Source: Timema cristinae
Lineage: Eukaryota > Arthropoda > Insecta > Phasmatodea > Timematidae
NCBI GenBank assembly: GCA_039000515.1
Contig: JBCFYV010000012.1
Span: 43,588,355-43,652,354 of the forward strand
Reading direction: 5' to 3'
DNA: 64,000 nucleotides
A program made the translations under genes and the position numbers. Positions 1 through 12,599 of the stretch are shown in pieces. A model generated the notes under the pieces. The model ran no database searches. It saw only the letters and a list, made by a program, of their open reading frames with translations, and was not told the origin of the DNA. Each line of letters opens with the position of its first letter. The first letter of the stretch is position 1.

Positions 1-189
1 GAACTAGGGTCTGCTGATCACGCGCTCGCTCGCTCGCACGCTTGTCAGTCTGGTCGAACCCTTACAAGCAGTAATCTAAACGAAGTCCATGGAGTGGGGT
101 TAATAATAAACACGAAGCTACCTTGAACGGATACATACAGCCTTTTGCGAATGACACATGTTTGTACTACGAAGAGGAAAACTTATAAG

Positions 190-1690
190 ATTTACTAAAT
201 AATGCTTATGCTGACATCCCTGCCTTGCTTGACTGGATCTATATGAACACTTTCTTGACTGCTGCAGAACTGATATGTCTGAGTAAAAAATAACTATTTT
301 CAAACATTAGCCTTTAAAGGAATACCGTTGCAGCAGGCATAACTGATATTTCAGGTAATATCAAAGAACAAGTTGTAAAGAGAACTGTAAGTTTTATTGC
401 TGTTTCTACAGCCATTGACGAAAGTACAGATATAAAGATGTGGCACTTCTGGCGGTTTTTCTTCGTCACATGGACACAAAATTAAGTATAACCCAAGAAC
501 TTCCAGAAATAATTGTCTTAAATACACTACCATAGAAGAAGGCAAATTTTTCTTTAGAAAAAGTGATAAATGGTCAAATATTTGATAGGAAAAATAATAT
601 CTACCCTACTACTGACAGTGCTACTTCTATAGTGGTGGGTTAAAAAAACGACGTGGCTGCGAAATTAAAAGAGAAACTAGTGATGTTGAGGCTGCCATCT
701 GAACATTTTGTAGCATCAGATTGTTTCTTTCACAATGTAGATTTGTGCACAAAATCATTAGAAATGGACCACTTGATGAAAGCAGTTGTACAAACTGTCG
801 ATTTTATTCATGCTTACCTTGTAATCACCGTTAGTTTGCCTCTTTTTTAAAGAAATTGTTGAAGATTATACAGAAGTACCTTATCATTCCAAAGATAGGT
901 GATTGAGTCAGGGCACAGTCTTAAAACTTTTTTTTTTAACTGAAGGATATTATTGAAATATTTATGGCTGGAAAAAACAATTTTATCTATGAATTTAATG
1001 ACAAGTCTTGGGAGATATTTTTAACTGTTTTATTTGGTATTACACAGCATCATAATTCACTTGCTATTCAACTTCAGGGAAAGGACCAGATCATCACACA
1101 TTTATTTGACTATGTTAGAGCGTTCCAAGCCAAAAATAGAGTTTGCGAATACCAGCTTGACAACACAATCTTTGTTCACTCCACTCAAATCAAATGTGTA
1201 AACCTATAACTATACGTACAACTTCAATAATTATGTCACACTAATTTAAGCTCTCCAAAAATAGTTCGAAGACTGATTAAATTATTCCCAACAGGATAAA
1301 ATTGTTTTAATTATTCTCAGCTCCATTTAAACTGATGTAGAAAGTATTAAGGAAGAAATAGAACTTGAATTTATAGATTTTCAGTTTAGTACTATTCTTC
1401 AAGACATATTTATGAAAATGTCCTTACCAGAATTTTACTTGAAATATTTGGGTGATAATTGTTCCACAATCAAAATGAACGCGCTAGAATACTATCAATA
1501 GTAGGAAGTGTACAGATTTGTAGTCAGTTTTATTTCCTTTTATTACTAAATAAATTCAAGCTGGGAAGTCATCTTACATATGAACATTTACAAAGTACAA
1601 TGAGGATTGTTTCAAGTCAAAATATTTCTCCAGATTTTGACAATTTATTAAGTAATAATAAGTTCCAGATTTTCAACAAACATATTTGAT
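190..1690 (+). pseudogene. hAT-family (Charlie/GTF2IRD2-like) transposase, decayed
   Basis: The three + frames together read as a hAT transposase broken by several frameshifts and stops. Visible landmarks in order are DESTDI near 417-434 (the catalytic-core start typical of ZBED/GTF2IRD2-type hAT proteins), then MDHLMKAVVQTVDFIHA near 757-810, LQGKDQIITHLFDYVRAF near 1071-1128, and the C-terminal dimerisation block LTYEHLQSTMRIVSSQN near 1575-1635. The order and spacing match the family, so this is one element and not scattered pieces. A full transposase of this type has about 550-650 residues; here no open frame exceeds about 80 codons. I did not find terminal inverted repeats or an 8-bp target duplication. 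It is an inactive fossil. Similarity to GTF2IRD2-like proteins is from family knowledge; no alignment was run. Confidence 0.8.
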
Positions 1691-1699
1691 CAATTTATA

Positions 1700-4050
1700 T
1701 CCTGACATTTCTTTTAAATGAAAAATATTGGAATTTTGGACTAAGTTTCTTATTACTGTCTTTATCATGGCTATTTTGTTTTTTATTTAGTAATTAATTA
1801 AAATAATGTAAATTTATAGTTAATAAAAAATTCTTGTATATTTTGCATGATAAGTAAAAAAAATTCTTGTATATATCAGTTTATTTTAAATTGAAAAAGG
1901 GGTCAAGGATAAACAAAAGTAGGCCTAACCATATTCATTCTGTATAAGAAATTAAAATGATTTTTTATAATAAATAAATATCCCATGTACGGCTCCAAAT
2001 GCCTTCTTGAAGATATATTTTGTCCCTCACACTTGTTTGAGTTTGGGACCAATCGATTTAAAAATCAACCACTTCTAACAAACAAATAATCAAAATAAAT
2101 ATTAAAGTAATTAAAAATTATCTTATCTATAAAATATAAAGCTTAATATTTGAATATATAGTTTATGCCTTTTAAAAATCATGCATAATGATATAATAAA
2201 GAATATTTTAGGGAGTCTAAATGTTATGAAATACGATTGTAGTTTGTGTATTATTTTCTATGAAAAAAGCTATACTCCTAGACCGTGGATGTGCCTATAA
2301 CCTGTGCTCATGATACTTTAACTACTCTTTTGAAGTACTTCACCTTTCAAAACCTAATATTATTATTTGAGGGAGTTTAAATACTATGCAATTAACTTAT
2401 TACAGCTCCACTCCTACAGAAATTACATCAGACCACCCACCATTTAGCTATATAAAAGGATTCCATTGAGTGAAAGGTACGAAAAAACAACACATAAACA
2501 ACGAGAAATTCTTTCTTGATTTCATGTGTTCAAGGACCTGTTTTTAAAAGAAAACATCAGTAAGATTAGGCCACTTTTATCTGACGATAAATGTTGATTT
2601 TTCGTTGTGTTTTTTATTAATAAAACTAAGGCAATAAACTATGTGCTAGTTAAAGACGTCTGAAATGGTCCGTTATTTGCACTCAAGTAGGAAATTCCTC
2701 TTTCAGAATTAGTGCTATTAAAACCATTTTCTAAAATAAAATCAGTTAAACAAAATCTTATATTAATATTATATTATATACAATGTTAACAAAGAGAATA
2801 ACGCAATGTGGATCAATCTATTTTCAGCAAGTACAATCACAATTGGAATAATTTTATATGTAGATCCTAATAAAATGTATTTCAAATACTTCCAATTTTA
2901 TAGTTTCAATTTATTTTAAATTCATTCCACTTTCATATTTAAATTGTTTACATAAAAATGTATCAAATGTGTTTAACATTCGAATTATGTTATTTATACA
3001 TTTGAAATTATGTTATTTATGTTACATATTTCAGGGACATTTGATTAGTTGTTTTAATATAATACACAATTATAGGGAACACAACAAACAATTGTCATAC
3101 ATATAAATATTTCATTCTAGAGCCAGATATATGAATACCTTTCTATTATTTTGACTATATACAAACATATTAAATTGTGAATTGTGAACTCTGAATTGTA
3201 AGATTGTAATCTTGAAGGATTCAATATATTTACACAATATTACGATAAAATTTAGTACTATTTCCATTTATTTATATTGTTGTTTTATGGGTTAGTGTTA
3301 TTTTGGAAAAATTATATCTGCACATCACATAAATAAGTATAAATATATGAACGTGTATTCTAAATTTCTATTACTTCAAAAAAATATTTTATATCCTGAT
3401 TGGATTGTATCTTCACACACAGATACAAATATTTAAAATTTTGATAAAATGGGAGGGGATTGTGAGGAAGGTTGGTTGTAAAGGGGGGGGGGGGTAAGCG
3501 TAGAGGTATTAAAAATAATGAGGGAAGAGGAGAAAGAATAGAAACCCCTCATATTTTAAACAATCTGGTAGAAATATGTGGAATCTTGCTTCATACCGAT
3601 GGTCTTATGACAGCAAAAGCAAATGAAAATTTCAGCTCCAGCCGTAACACAATACATTGGACAACTTAATGACTCATATGACAAATTATAGTGCTTGGCA
3701 AAATATTACTATATTTCTTAGATAGTAAAATAAGAATTTACAGTTCAATAATTTAAGAATACCATTTATTTATTTTTCATTTAAAGTCTTTAAGAGGTGC
3801 AATATTAATTTGATTTAATATGGTAGTATTTGTAATGGCTAGTATTATTTTGGGGGAGAAGAGGAGGTGGTGAAGGAATACTCGCAATGATCTTTGTTAC
3901 TCTACTAATTATATATAACCTATTTAGGGTTATTTTTAATTAAAACTTTTCTGAAAAAATTTAACAAACGTGAAATAATCTCTAGATTTTGATTCAATGA
4001 TTTCAAATAATTACAGTTCAAGGGCTATAAAGGACAATCTTGCTATTTTT
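1700..4050. other. AT-rich intergenic DNA, no gene seen
   Basis: This stretch is very AT-rich with no open frame of credible coding character. The only conspicuous feature is a run of 12 G at 3483-3494 within a locally G-rich patch (about 3450-3540), which stands out against the background. No SINE or transposon protein was recognised. Confidence 0.6.
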
Positions 4051-4059
4051 GGCTTATGT

Positions 4060-4620
4060 TTTTAAAATGTCAATCATCAGTAGACCACTCATAAATGACA
4101 TTTATCCCCACAATTATTATAGAGGTTTATTTGTCATGTCAAACGACCCTGATATATCCATTTAGAATCAAGTAGTAAGGGCATTTATTAAAATATACGA
4201 AGTTTTTGCAAGATCAGTCATCAATAAAATACCCATAAATGAGTTTTACTCTCATGAAAACTATACAATGTTCGCTCTCATGTCAAACATTACCAAGTTA
4301 CTCATGTGGAACCAAATCTTTAAAACCATTTGTAAAATATTTCCAGGTATTAAAAAATCATTCTTCAGTTAGCTACCCCAAATGAATTTTTATTCAAAAA
4401 ATAACTAATTATGTCGTAACACTCTACTTGCCATACCACATAAGCTCCATATATACAATTTGAACTAAATCGTTTGAGCTATTTTAAAATATTTTGAATT
4501 TTCAAAAATTTACCTTCATTATACTACCATTCAACGAATTTTTGCTAGAACCAACTTGTAAAAATTTATAATTTTAAAAATAACTCATCAGTATACTACC
4601 CTAAGTTTGAGGACTAGGGT
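4060..4620 (+). repeat. R2: degenerate tandem repeat, about 130-150 bp spacing
   Basis: A loose motif, roughly TCATCAGTARACTACCC followed by AAATGA and a T-rich stretch, recurs near 4070, 4213, 4365 and 4590. The copies are strongly diverged. The same motif appears in reverse orientation in the large yellow intron (about 23,680-24,700). The repeat is called by eye and its borders are approximate. Confidence 0.4.
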
Positions 4621-6190
4621 TAAAATCAAAAGATCTTCCCTAGATGTAGCGCTATAAAATTAAACTATACAGTTTCAACAAAATTTATACAGCCATTTTG
4701 GATCCGTGGCCAGGGACAAACAGACATGTGAGCTGACAGAATGGTAAAATTCACTGTTTTGGGTTCGGTGTCACACAAAATTTCCCCATATTTAGAGTTC
4801 AAGTTTTTCCATGATTACAATTATTTCTCTGGATGTGAAAAAGTAGAAATAAATACTACGGTGTACTGCACGTATTTTTTTTTCTCTTTAACCTTAAAAT
4901 ATGTAAATTTATTAAAAACATGTAAAATTTGTGAATAGAAATAATATACACTGTTAGAGAAACACTCCACCAAATAGCATAAAAAGTAATAACATACGTT
5001 TCAGATATGTTTAGAAAAGAGGAGCATCTCTTTCCACCAAAGAACATATTATATTTCATATTTCTAAGCACCCCATAAAAATTGTATATGGTGCATATAG
5101 CTTTAACACTATTGGTTTATAAAATATATATTTAAGCTTAAAATATTTTAATTTTAACAGTACTAAAACCTTGCACTCACAAGTCATTTTGTATTTCAAA
5201 TATATATAAGGATATAAGATCAAAATGGGAGATTTTAGCTTCCTTAAAGTGTCCATTTAAAGTAGTCTTCACAGGAAAAACGAGAATAATAGCTATACTC
5301 TTGTTAATGTTAAACAATTCCTGGATAAAAAATTAATAAAAATCATTGAAGAGAGCTGATTTAATAAATATGTTTATCTCTTTTTGCCTTCAGGAAACTT
5401 CCCTTAATTTTAAGGTTTGATATCTAATTTTCAAAACGCCTTGGGTGTACCTTATAAAAACTCTAGATGCCAAATTTTATCTTGATCATTAAAAGGGTTT
5501 CGGATCTTGTTCAAGAAATATGCAGGCAAAGAGACAAACAAATAGCATTGCGAAAACTACTTTACGGTTTCACGAAGTGATGAAACGTGGACATATATCA
5601 AAATCTTGAGATTGATTTTATTTTTACAATCACAATACTTTTCTATCTGAGGGTTTGAGACAAAATAAAAAGAGCATCACATTTCACCAAAGAGCATAGA
5701 TAAAATAGCTTACACTTACGCTGTTAGAAAACCATTAAAAAAGAGGAATAGCTTCATCCACCAAAGAGAATAACAGATCATTTTCAAGACTTGAAATTAT
5801 ATATACTGGCTTATAACTCAGAAACTATTGATTTTATAATAATATTTTTTGAATAAAAGGGTTTAATATTTAATAGTACTACATCATTATATTGATAATT
5901 TATTTCGTTTTTCGAATTGTTGAGGAGAGATGAACCATATTGGAAATTTCTTCTAAAGTATAGTACCTTCAAAATAATTTTCATTGAAAAATGATATTCA
6001 CCTTTTAGTTTTTAATGATAAACAGTGTCTTGATACAAAATTTAATGAAAATCGTTGAAGCTAATTTTGAGAATATCGAGTTTTTTTTAATGTTTGTACA
6101 TCTGTAAGTTAACACTAATTTTAAGGTTAGGTATTTTATCAAAAGTGTTTTGTTTGATGGTCAAAACTCTCACTTTATACCATCAGTCTT
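4620..6190. repeat. R1 interspersed repeat, tandem partial units
   Basis: Two and a half units of about 0.7-0.8 kb lie head to tail. Diagnostic segments are a paired CACCAAAGAGCAT-type motif (4960-5050 and 5690-5790), an ACAATCACAAT/TTCTCT segment (about 4815 and 5625), and a GAGACAAAC ... TTGCGAAAAC ... GGTTTCACGAAGTGATGAAACG segment (about 5525-5590). The same ordered segments recur at 27.2-27.9, 53.6-54.7 and 59.5-59.8 kb. There is no coding potential and no recognised class; the borders are approximate. Confidence 0.6.
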
Positions 6191-7890
6191 TTGTTTAATA
6201 AATATAATTTAATTATTAGGTAATGAGAGCAAGGAAAATAAAAAAATAATTAAAGGATAAAAAAAATCTACAGAAAATAAAGATACAGATTCTGGGAAAC
6301 TTCTGCTGGCTAGTTTGTGGAGTTATGTTTGTCTACATCATAGTCAACAAGTAACCAACCAAATAAACAACCTTACCGGTTAAATGAGCTGTTCCAGTTC
6401 ACACATCTATACATACCTCAGCTAGGGTTGAGTGGTAGAGCACGAGAATATATACAACACCCTCCCAGAATGAACATAATTTTTACTATTATAGAAAAAT
6501 AATTAGGCCTACTTAGAGGTTACAGGTATGTACAGGCACTTGTAAAAACAAGAAACACGATGATCTGTAAATAAGTAAAATAAAGTCAATATATTTAATA
6601 TACTTGAAACAATAAAAAAAAAGAAAAACAGATTATTTTTTACGGTGATCAATCCTCCGGTATATTCAAATAAGTTTCCCTACCTATCGGGTTGACCAGA
6701 AAATTACAATTGTACCATACAGTATTATTTACACAAGTGCAGATTGATAGAGACATGATGGTATGGTTATGGTATGAGTTAAGTGACAAAGAAAAAAAAC
6801 GTACATACATAAAATAAAGATAAAACACACAAATTGTACCTCACAATGTTATGGTTTGGGAAATAATGAGATGAGAGGTCCCACGTTTTCTGGTATACTT
6901 ACAGGGCCCTAAATACTTCAAATAATTTAGTTTTTTTTAATAAATATAATAGGGGGTTGTTTAAATGCACCCAAAATATGGCTGGAATCGAATGAGTTGG
7001 TTTGAAGTCCTGGAAATGTATTGCGAGCTAGCTATTCACAGAGAAAGGAATGGTCTCATCATACAAATCTGTAGCTGAGGCATCCCACATTGCATAATAA
7101 GCCTGGCCCCAACGGACAGTGCCGGGTGGAATTTCTCCTCTGGTAAAGCTGATTCACACACATACAGTGATAGTTTTATTTTATTATAGGTAAATTCACT
7201 AATATAAAGTTCTTCTTTCTATAAAAATTACTCTGAGCTCCGCCACGGAAACTCCGCTCACCTCCGTCACTTTCACCCCAATGCCGCTCTCTTCTCAGGA
7301 ATCCTCCCGCCTAGGCCACTTTGCCACACATCTTCTGAGAACTACACCAAAGTTGCCCAAAATTGGTGGCAAGATTTCCTCAAAAATATCTAATCTTGTA
7401 AAATAGTATTTTCATAACCCAATACCAAAATGTGAAAACACTTAAAATTAACAAAAACAAAATTTTAGTCCTTAAAACATGTTTTGCTCTCCTCCAGGTC
7501 CAAAAAAAACTACCCACCAGATAAATAAACAAAAAAGGGACAGAAAATGTATCTTCTCTTTCTATCTATCTCTCTAACATCTTGTGGTGAAACGCTTTCC
7601 TAGTATCACGCTCATGTGGCGGGTTCGTGAACTACTTAACTAATTAAGATAGATCCCACATAAGGTATTCTAATAATTGAAAATGAGCTGAAAAGAGAAA
7701 CAACTATAGAAAATTTCTACAAAACAAAGTACGTTATAAAACAATTCAAATATTAATATAATGCTAGATTTAGGAAAAGTTTTTTTTTTCAAAGAAGTAA
7801 GCTACCCAAGGAATCACCTTAAATTTACCAAAGTGCTGGTAAGGCGGCCATTACTAACCTCCCACAAATATACATAACAAGTTTCTAAAA
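6190..7890. other. Intergenic, with a GC-richer unclassified patch
   Basis: This is mostly AT-rich and featureless. Near 6410-6450 there is a short tRNA A-box-like stretch (GAGTGGTAGAGCA), which may be a SINE remnant. About 7060-7330 is noticeably GC-richer than its surroundings, has broken frames on both strands and matches no family I recognise; it may be an old transposon or exon remnant. Confidence 0.4.
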
Positions 7891-7899
7891 AGACTAATA

Positions 7900-8150
7900 T
7901 AATTAAATTACGGCGGGTAATTTTTTTTTTTAATGTAGCTAGGGATTTTTTTTAAATCCTCACAGTATCTAACTCCAAAAAATCTCTGCAGAACCTTATG
8001 AAAGCTCAATATACCAAGTTTTAGCCCAATCGGTAAACTGGTTTTGGCTCTAGTCCGAGATAAAAACGGATATACAGAAAGACAAACGGCAACTAAAAAC
8101 CACTGTTTCTGTTTCAAGGGATGATGAAACGTCAACATTTATAGTTAATT
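7900..8150. repeat. R1 interspersed repeat, fragment
   Basis: The order of segments (a taaatcct-type stretch, then ACCAAGTTTTAGCCCAATCGG, a CTCTAGTCCGAGATA stretch, an AGAAAGACAAAC stretch, then a ...TTTCAAGGGATGATGAAACG end) matches the 3' half of the R1 units at 5.4-5.6 and 54.1-54.25 kb. It is truncated on both sides. Confidence 0.55.
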
Positions 8151-11100
8151 TATTTTTTTATTTTTTATAAGACGCTTTTATCAAAATGTTAAGATACCAA
8201 TATAATTTTAGCAGCACGAAACTAAAACTTATTTTAAAGTCACAGCTAATGCGTGCCTATTCCACCCTTTAGCTTTAAATATAGTTTTCATGAGTTACAT
8301 ATTACCATAAAATAGTTATCAAATCATAAATAACGACTTAACTGATTCCTCTTTTAAACTTCGGTTGCTGCACCCATATTTTGTAGTAGATAACTCGAAT
8401 AGCAGATTATATAAATATATATGCTTTAGTTAACAATTTTATTGCTTTTTTTTAACTGGTGTAAGAAACAAACTGAATAATTATTTTTTCTTGTCGGAGT
8501 CACTGATGGATAAATTGTTCTGTTATAAAATATATTTTATCTCAATTAGTGAATGTTCAAGATAATCCTTTTAGTGTATTTATTTAAGACATTGTAAATT
8601 ATATATTGTTAGTTTGTAAAAGTACAGTTGATTCTTGGAAAGGAGCACTGCTAATAATTGAAGAAATATTAGTTTCACTAAGCGGTGTTTTTATTAAAAT
8701 GATACATATTATTTGATAATTTGGAATAAATTTAAACATTGATCAATTATTTATAAAGGACAGAGACATAAAGGGTAGCTACGTAGAAAATAATATGAAA
8801 TATAATGAAGATAAGATGGTAAAAATTAAAGAAATAATTTACTAGCGTGTCCAACTGGGAATATAAGCATGATCTTTCCGTCAGTGACTAAAGATCTCAA
8901 TATGAGTACACTCATTTTAAAATAAGGGTTATTTTATACCATGAGCTATTATTATTTGCAGTATGGATTAGTAAAGTAGTAGAAATGAATATTTAGTTAT
9001 AAGAAAAGATTATTGGAAAACAGTCCCTAAGGTAAGTGAAATGTGATTTACCTCTCCATCGCTGTCTTAAAGACGCCTTTGAAAACGGGACTAATGGTAA
9101 AACGCCTAGTTTTCAGACATAGAATTTACCATCCAGGGATAAGGCCACCTTCCAACAGGAGACTTTTTGGACTTCTTGCGAAGTCCCTTCCCTGTTGTTT
9201 TGATCCTTTTTTAGATCTTTCATGACAAGGGGTAGCTAGATTTGAGTCTATGAATTAAGATACGCTAAGTCTGATATCATTAATTCTTAAAGTTTCGTCT
9301 TTCTTTCACCCAAAAGATGTCATACACCTTAGAGTCCAATACCAAATTTACGCTCTATAGGACTTAATTTGTAAATCGCGTCCACCATCTTGTATCCTCC
9401 TCCATATTGGATTTTTAAGTTTTAGATTTTTCTCATAAAGATGGAATGCTCCATAGCATCCATACCATATTCCAGATACCTAGGGTATCTATCTATAGGT
9501 GGAATAAACAGCCCCGGAGGGAGAGACAAACACTGAATTGGTTTTATAGTTTACCAATTATTATTAACTAATATGTAACCGTTCAATTATGTTAACAATA
9601 TTGTAGAGAGTGAAATATTCTCCGTGGGATGTATTGGCTCACCATCTGGTTAGCATAATTAAACACCAGTAGTTTTCCAACCAACATAGGGCAGGCAGGG
9701 GACAGTACTTAATCCATAACTTAACGTAGGCTTGCTTTGTCCTATGTCATAATTAACGTGATACGAGTCACCAACCTCATTTACAAAATATAAAAATTAC
9801 ATATACTTTTGTATGTTAGCTAAAGACAAGGACTTGCACATTATGGTTATTTGTTTCATTTTTATATATTTTATATACCAATAATATTAAATAAGATTTA
9901 ATATCTTTGTTATTCCTTTTTATTTTGGGATGGTTCAAAGTTTATTTTAAAGTAATTATCCTTTACTTTAAATTAATTAAGGTACAGATACAGATGTTAC
10001 TATTGTGGACTAAAGATATAATAAGATGCAAGAAATTCACTATTCCACCATCTTTTTGAAATATAGTTATCTGGTAACTGAAAAAAAAGAAGATATAGAT
10101 CAATTTTATATCGTGAATCGTGAAAATTATAAGATATTTTTTTATTCTACTTAAGGACTATTTAGAAATACAGTAGATATAATTTGAAAGCTAACAATTT
10201 TTATGTATTGTTATAATCATATACGATTAAATCATATACATAAATAAAATGGAGGGTTAAGAATTTAATGCATTATAATTAGCAGCACAAAATGATTACT
10301 TAAAATAAAATATTTTACATCATCCTGGATACAAAACGAATTAGATAAGCAAATGGGATGTGCTAGTAAAAAGTTCCCTCGAAGGATTTCCCAAATTGTT
10401 TTCATTCAAAAAATTTGGAGAATTTAAGAAACTAGTTTAATGTTTATGTCCATTCTTTTAAAAATGTTACTAACATTGGTCATCATTGTTATTCAAAGAT
10501 TAATAATTTCATCAGAAAGAAAGTTTGTTTTAGTTTTATTTGTAGTGTTACTTAAGAGCACTAAAAAAAGGTAATACAACGAGTAAGAATACAATATAAA
10601 CCAGAAGTTAAAGTAAGGTCTGATTGTATAATGTATCTTGCTTTGCATATTGCTACTATTCCGGGCTATCCATATATTTTAACCAATACGTTACGTGATC
10701 ACGGGATAGTTGAGGGAGAATTTAAAGGAAGTTAACACGTATTTGCTTGGAGAGAGAGTAGAGAAACCCTTTGAAAAAATACCTGGAATTATAACCATGA
10801 CAGCAACATAACCATAACCACGACCATAACCGGAGACTACACCAGACTCGACTGAGGCTTTATTCTACGTGTCCACCAATGCATATAAGCTATAAAATAA
10901 AGTTACGCCTAGATTTGTCAGACTCTAGTTACAACTCTGTCAGTTTTATTTATTTTTGAAGTGGAAGATATTTAGAAGAAAGTTTAAAATAAATTGCCAA
11001 CGTTTCGGCAGGTCTCTAAAAAATGGGGAAAAATTAAGTCTGCTCATAAAAATGTAGAAGGTCAAATTAAAATAGAGTTGATTCAATATTGTAAAAGTAT

Positions 11101-11630
11101 ACGACACACAGTAAACAGAATGAATATAATGCAAATCAGTTAAATAGTTAACATTTATAACGGATCCCAAATTGAGCCTAGCTCAGAGCGATGTAAATAA
11201 ATTATGCATACCAAAATATTTAAATGTGTTATAGGATCAAACATGTTTCGCTATCGATGTTAAAGATTGATTAATTCTGTAAATAAGATAACTTTTGTTT
11301 AAAATCAACGTAAACAAGACAAGGGAAAACCACAATAATTTAAATTCCATGAGCTATAAATTTAAAATGCAATCAATCCTAATAAGGTTAAATTTTAATT
11401 CGAGATAACATACTTACTATACGATTATAAATAACACCTTAAAATCGACAATGGCAAACAAATTGGTGTTGCACTTATGGGAAACAATAAAAATATATTT
11501 AAAATGCTTAGTCTCTTTATAATTTTATGTAACGAAGTAATCTACATGATTTAAAACTATCGCATGTTTTTAACATGAAAATGTAGCTTTATAAATTACA
11601 CCATAATTTAAATGTGTTTAATAGAATATT
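8150..11630. other. AT-rich intergenic DNA, no gene seen
   Basis: No open frame with coding character, RNA gene or recognisable transposon protein was found. About 9300-9530 is slightly GC-richer and contains a GAGACAAAC motif reminiscent of R1, but too little matches to call it. Confidence 0.5.
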
Positions 11631-11639
11631 AATACCCAC

Positions 11640-11780
11640 ATCGGTGGTCGCATGGTCTAGTGTGTCACTCTCAGGTTATACTGTATTTTTGGTGACGAGG
11701 ATATCGGTGCTTTAATCTTGGGCAGGTGTATTGTGGGTTTCCACTTTCTTTGCATGAAAATTCTTGTACATAAACTCTAA
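11640..11780 (+). repeat. SINE-A copy (tRNA-derived), degenerate
   Basis: A TCGGTGGTCGCATGGTCTAG head with a tRNA A-box character begins here, followed by TGTCACTCTC. This matches the head of the better copies at 38.2 and 40.3 kb. The B-box half is badly eroded. No coding sequence is implied. Confidence 0.55.
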
Positions 11781-12599
11781 AATGCTACTTTATGGTTATT
11801 TATTCCAAGATCTACACTGGACATCAAATTTGTTAAGTGACAATGTTGTTTTAGTTAAGCATTAGCTGCTTGGGAGTGTATCTCCTAGTGATAAGGCGGG
11901 GGAGGAGAGAGAAGAGATTCTGATAAATAGTGGTGAGTTTTATAGGAGGAAGAGGAAATTTTGTAAGATTTGTAACTTCTTTAATCTATCTTTCAAACGC
12001 TGGGCACAAATTTGGTGATAATCTAAATTGATAATGTAGCCAGTGAGCTGCCAAATTATCATGAGGGAGGATTGTTGTTGGGTGCGAGGAGGGCATTTCA
12101 GGAGGTCATTCCAAGGGGCACTTACCTTGGTCCTGATGAGACGGTCCTTGCAAGGAGAAAGGGGGTATGGAGTGATGTTGCAGATTTGAGTTGGGGGATA
12201 TTCATGAGAAACCACTAGATGAAGACCTTATTATTGTAAAAACATTTTATTGTTATATCTCTTATATTGTAAACGTGCTTTTATATGGGTGTCACTGAAA
12301 ATGTTTCTGTTTATTAATACTCTTTGATATCTATAAGTTGACTATAATGAGCTCGTTGTTAAAATTCCAGTTTATGTTAGTAATTGTATTCCATGTCATG
12401 TCTGAATAAATAAATGATTATCATATTTCGTACACCACTGTAACTCAATATGGAAGCATGAGCATGGTTCATGAGTGGAATAAGTATTAAATAAGTGTTT
12501 CTACCATTTCTTCTAGTCTTTATTTTTCGTTTTTATTGTTGATATTGAGTACGTGGATACTGCAGTGATTGCACCTGTCTGTGCATTTGGAAATACGCT

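Noticed and set aside
9290..9530. Possible further R1 copy
   Set aside because: Only a GAGACAAAC word and vague composition match; the ordered segments are missing.
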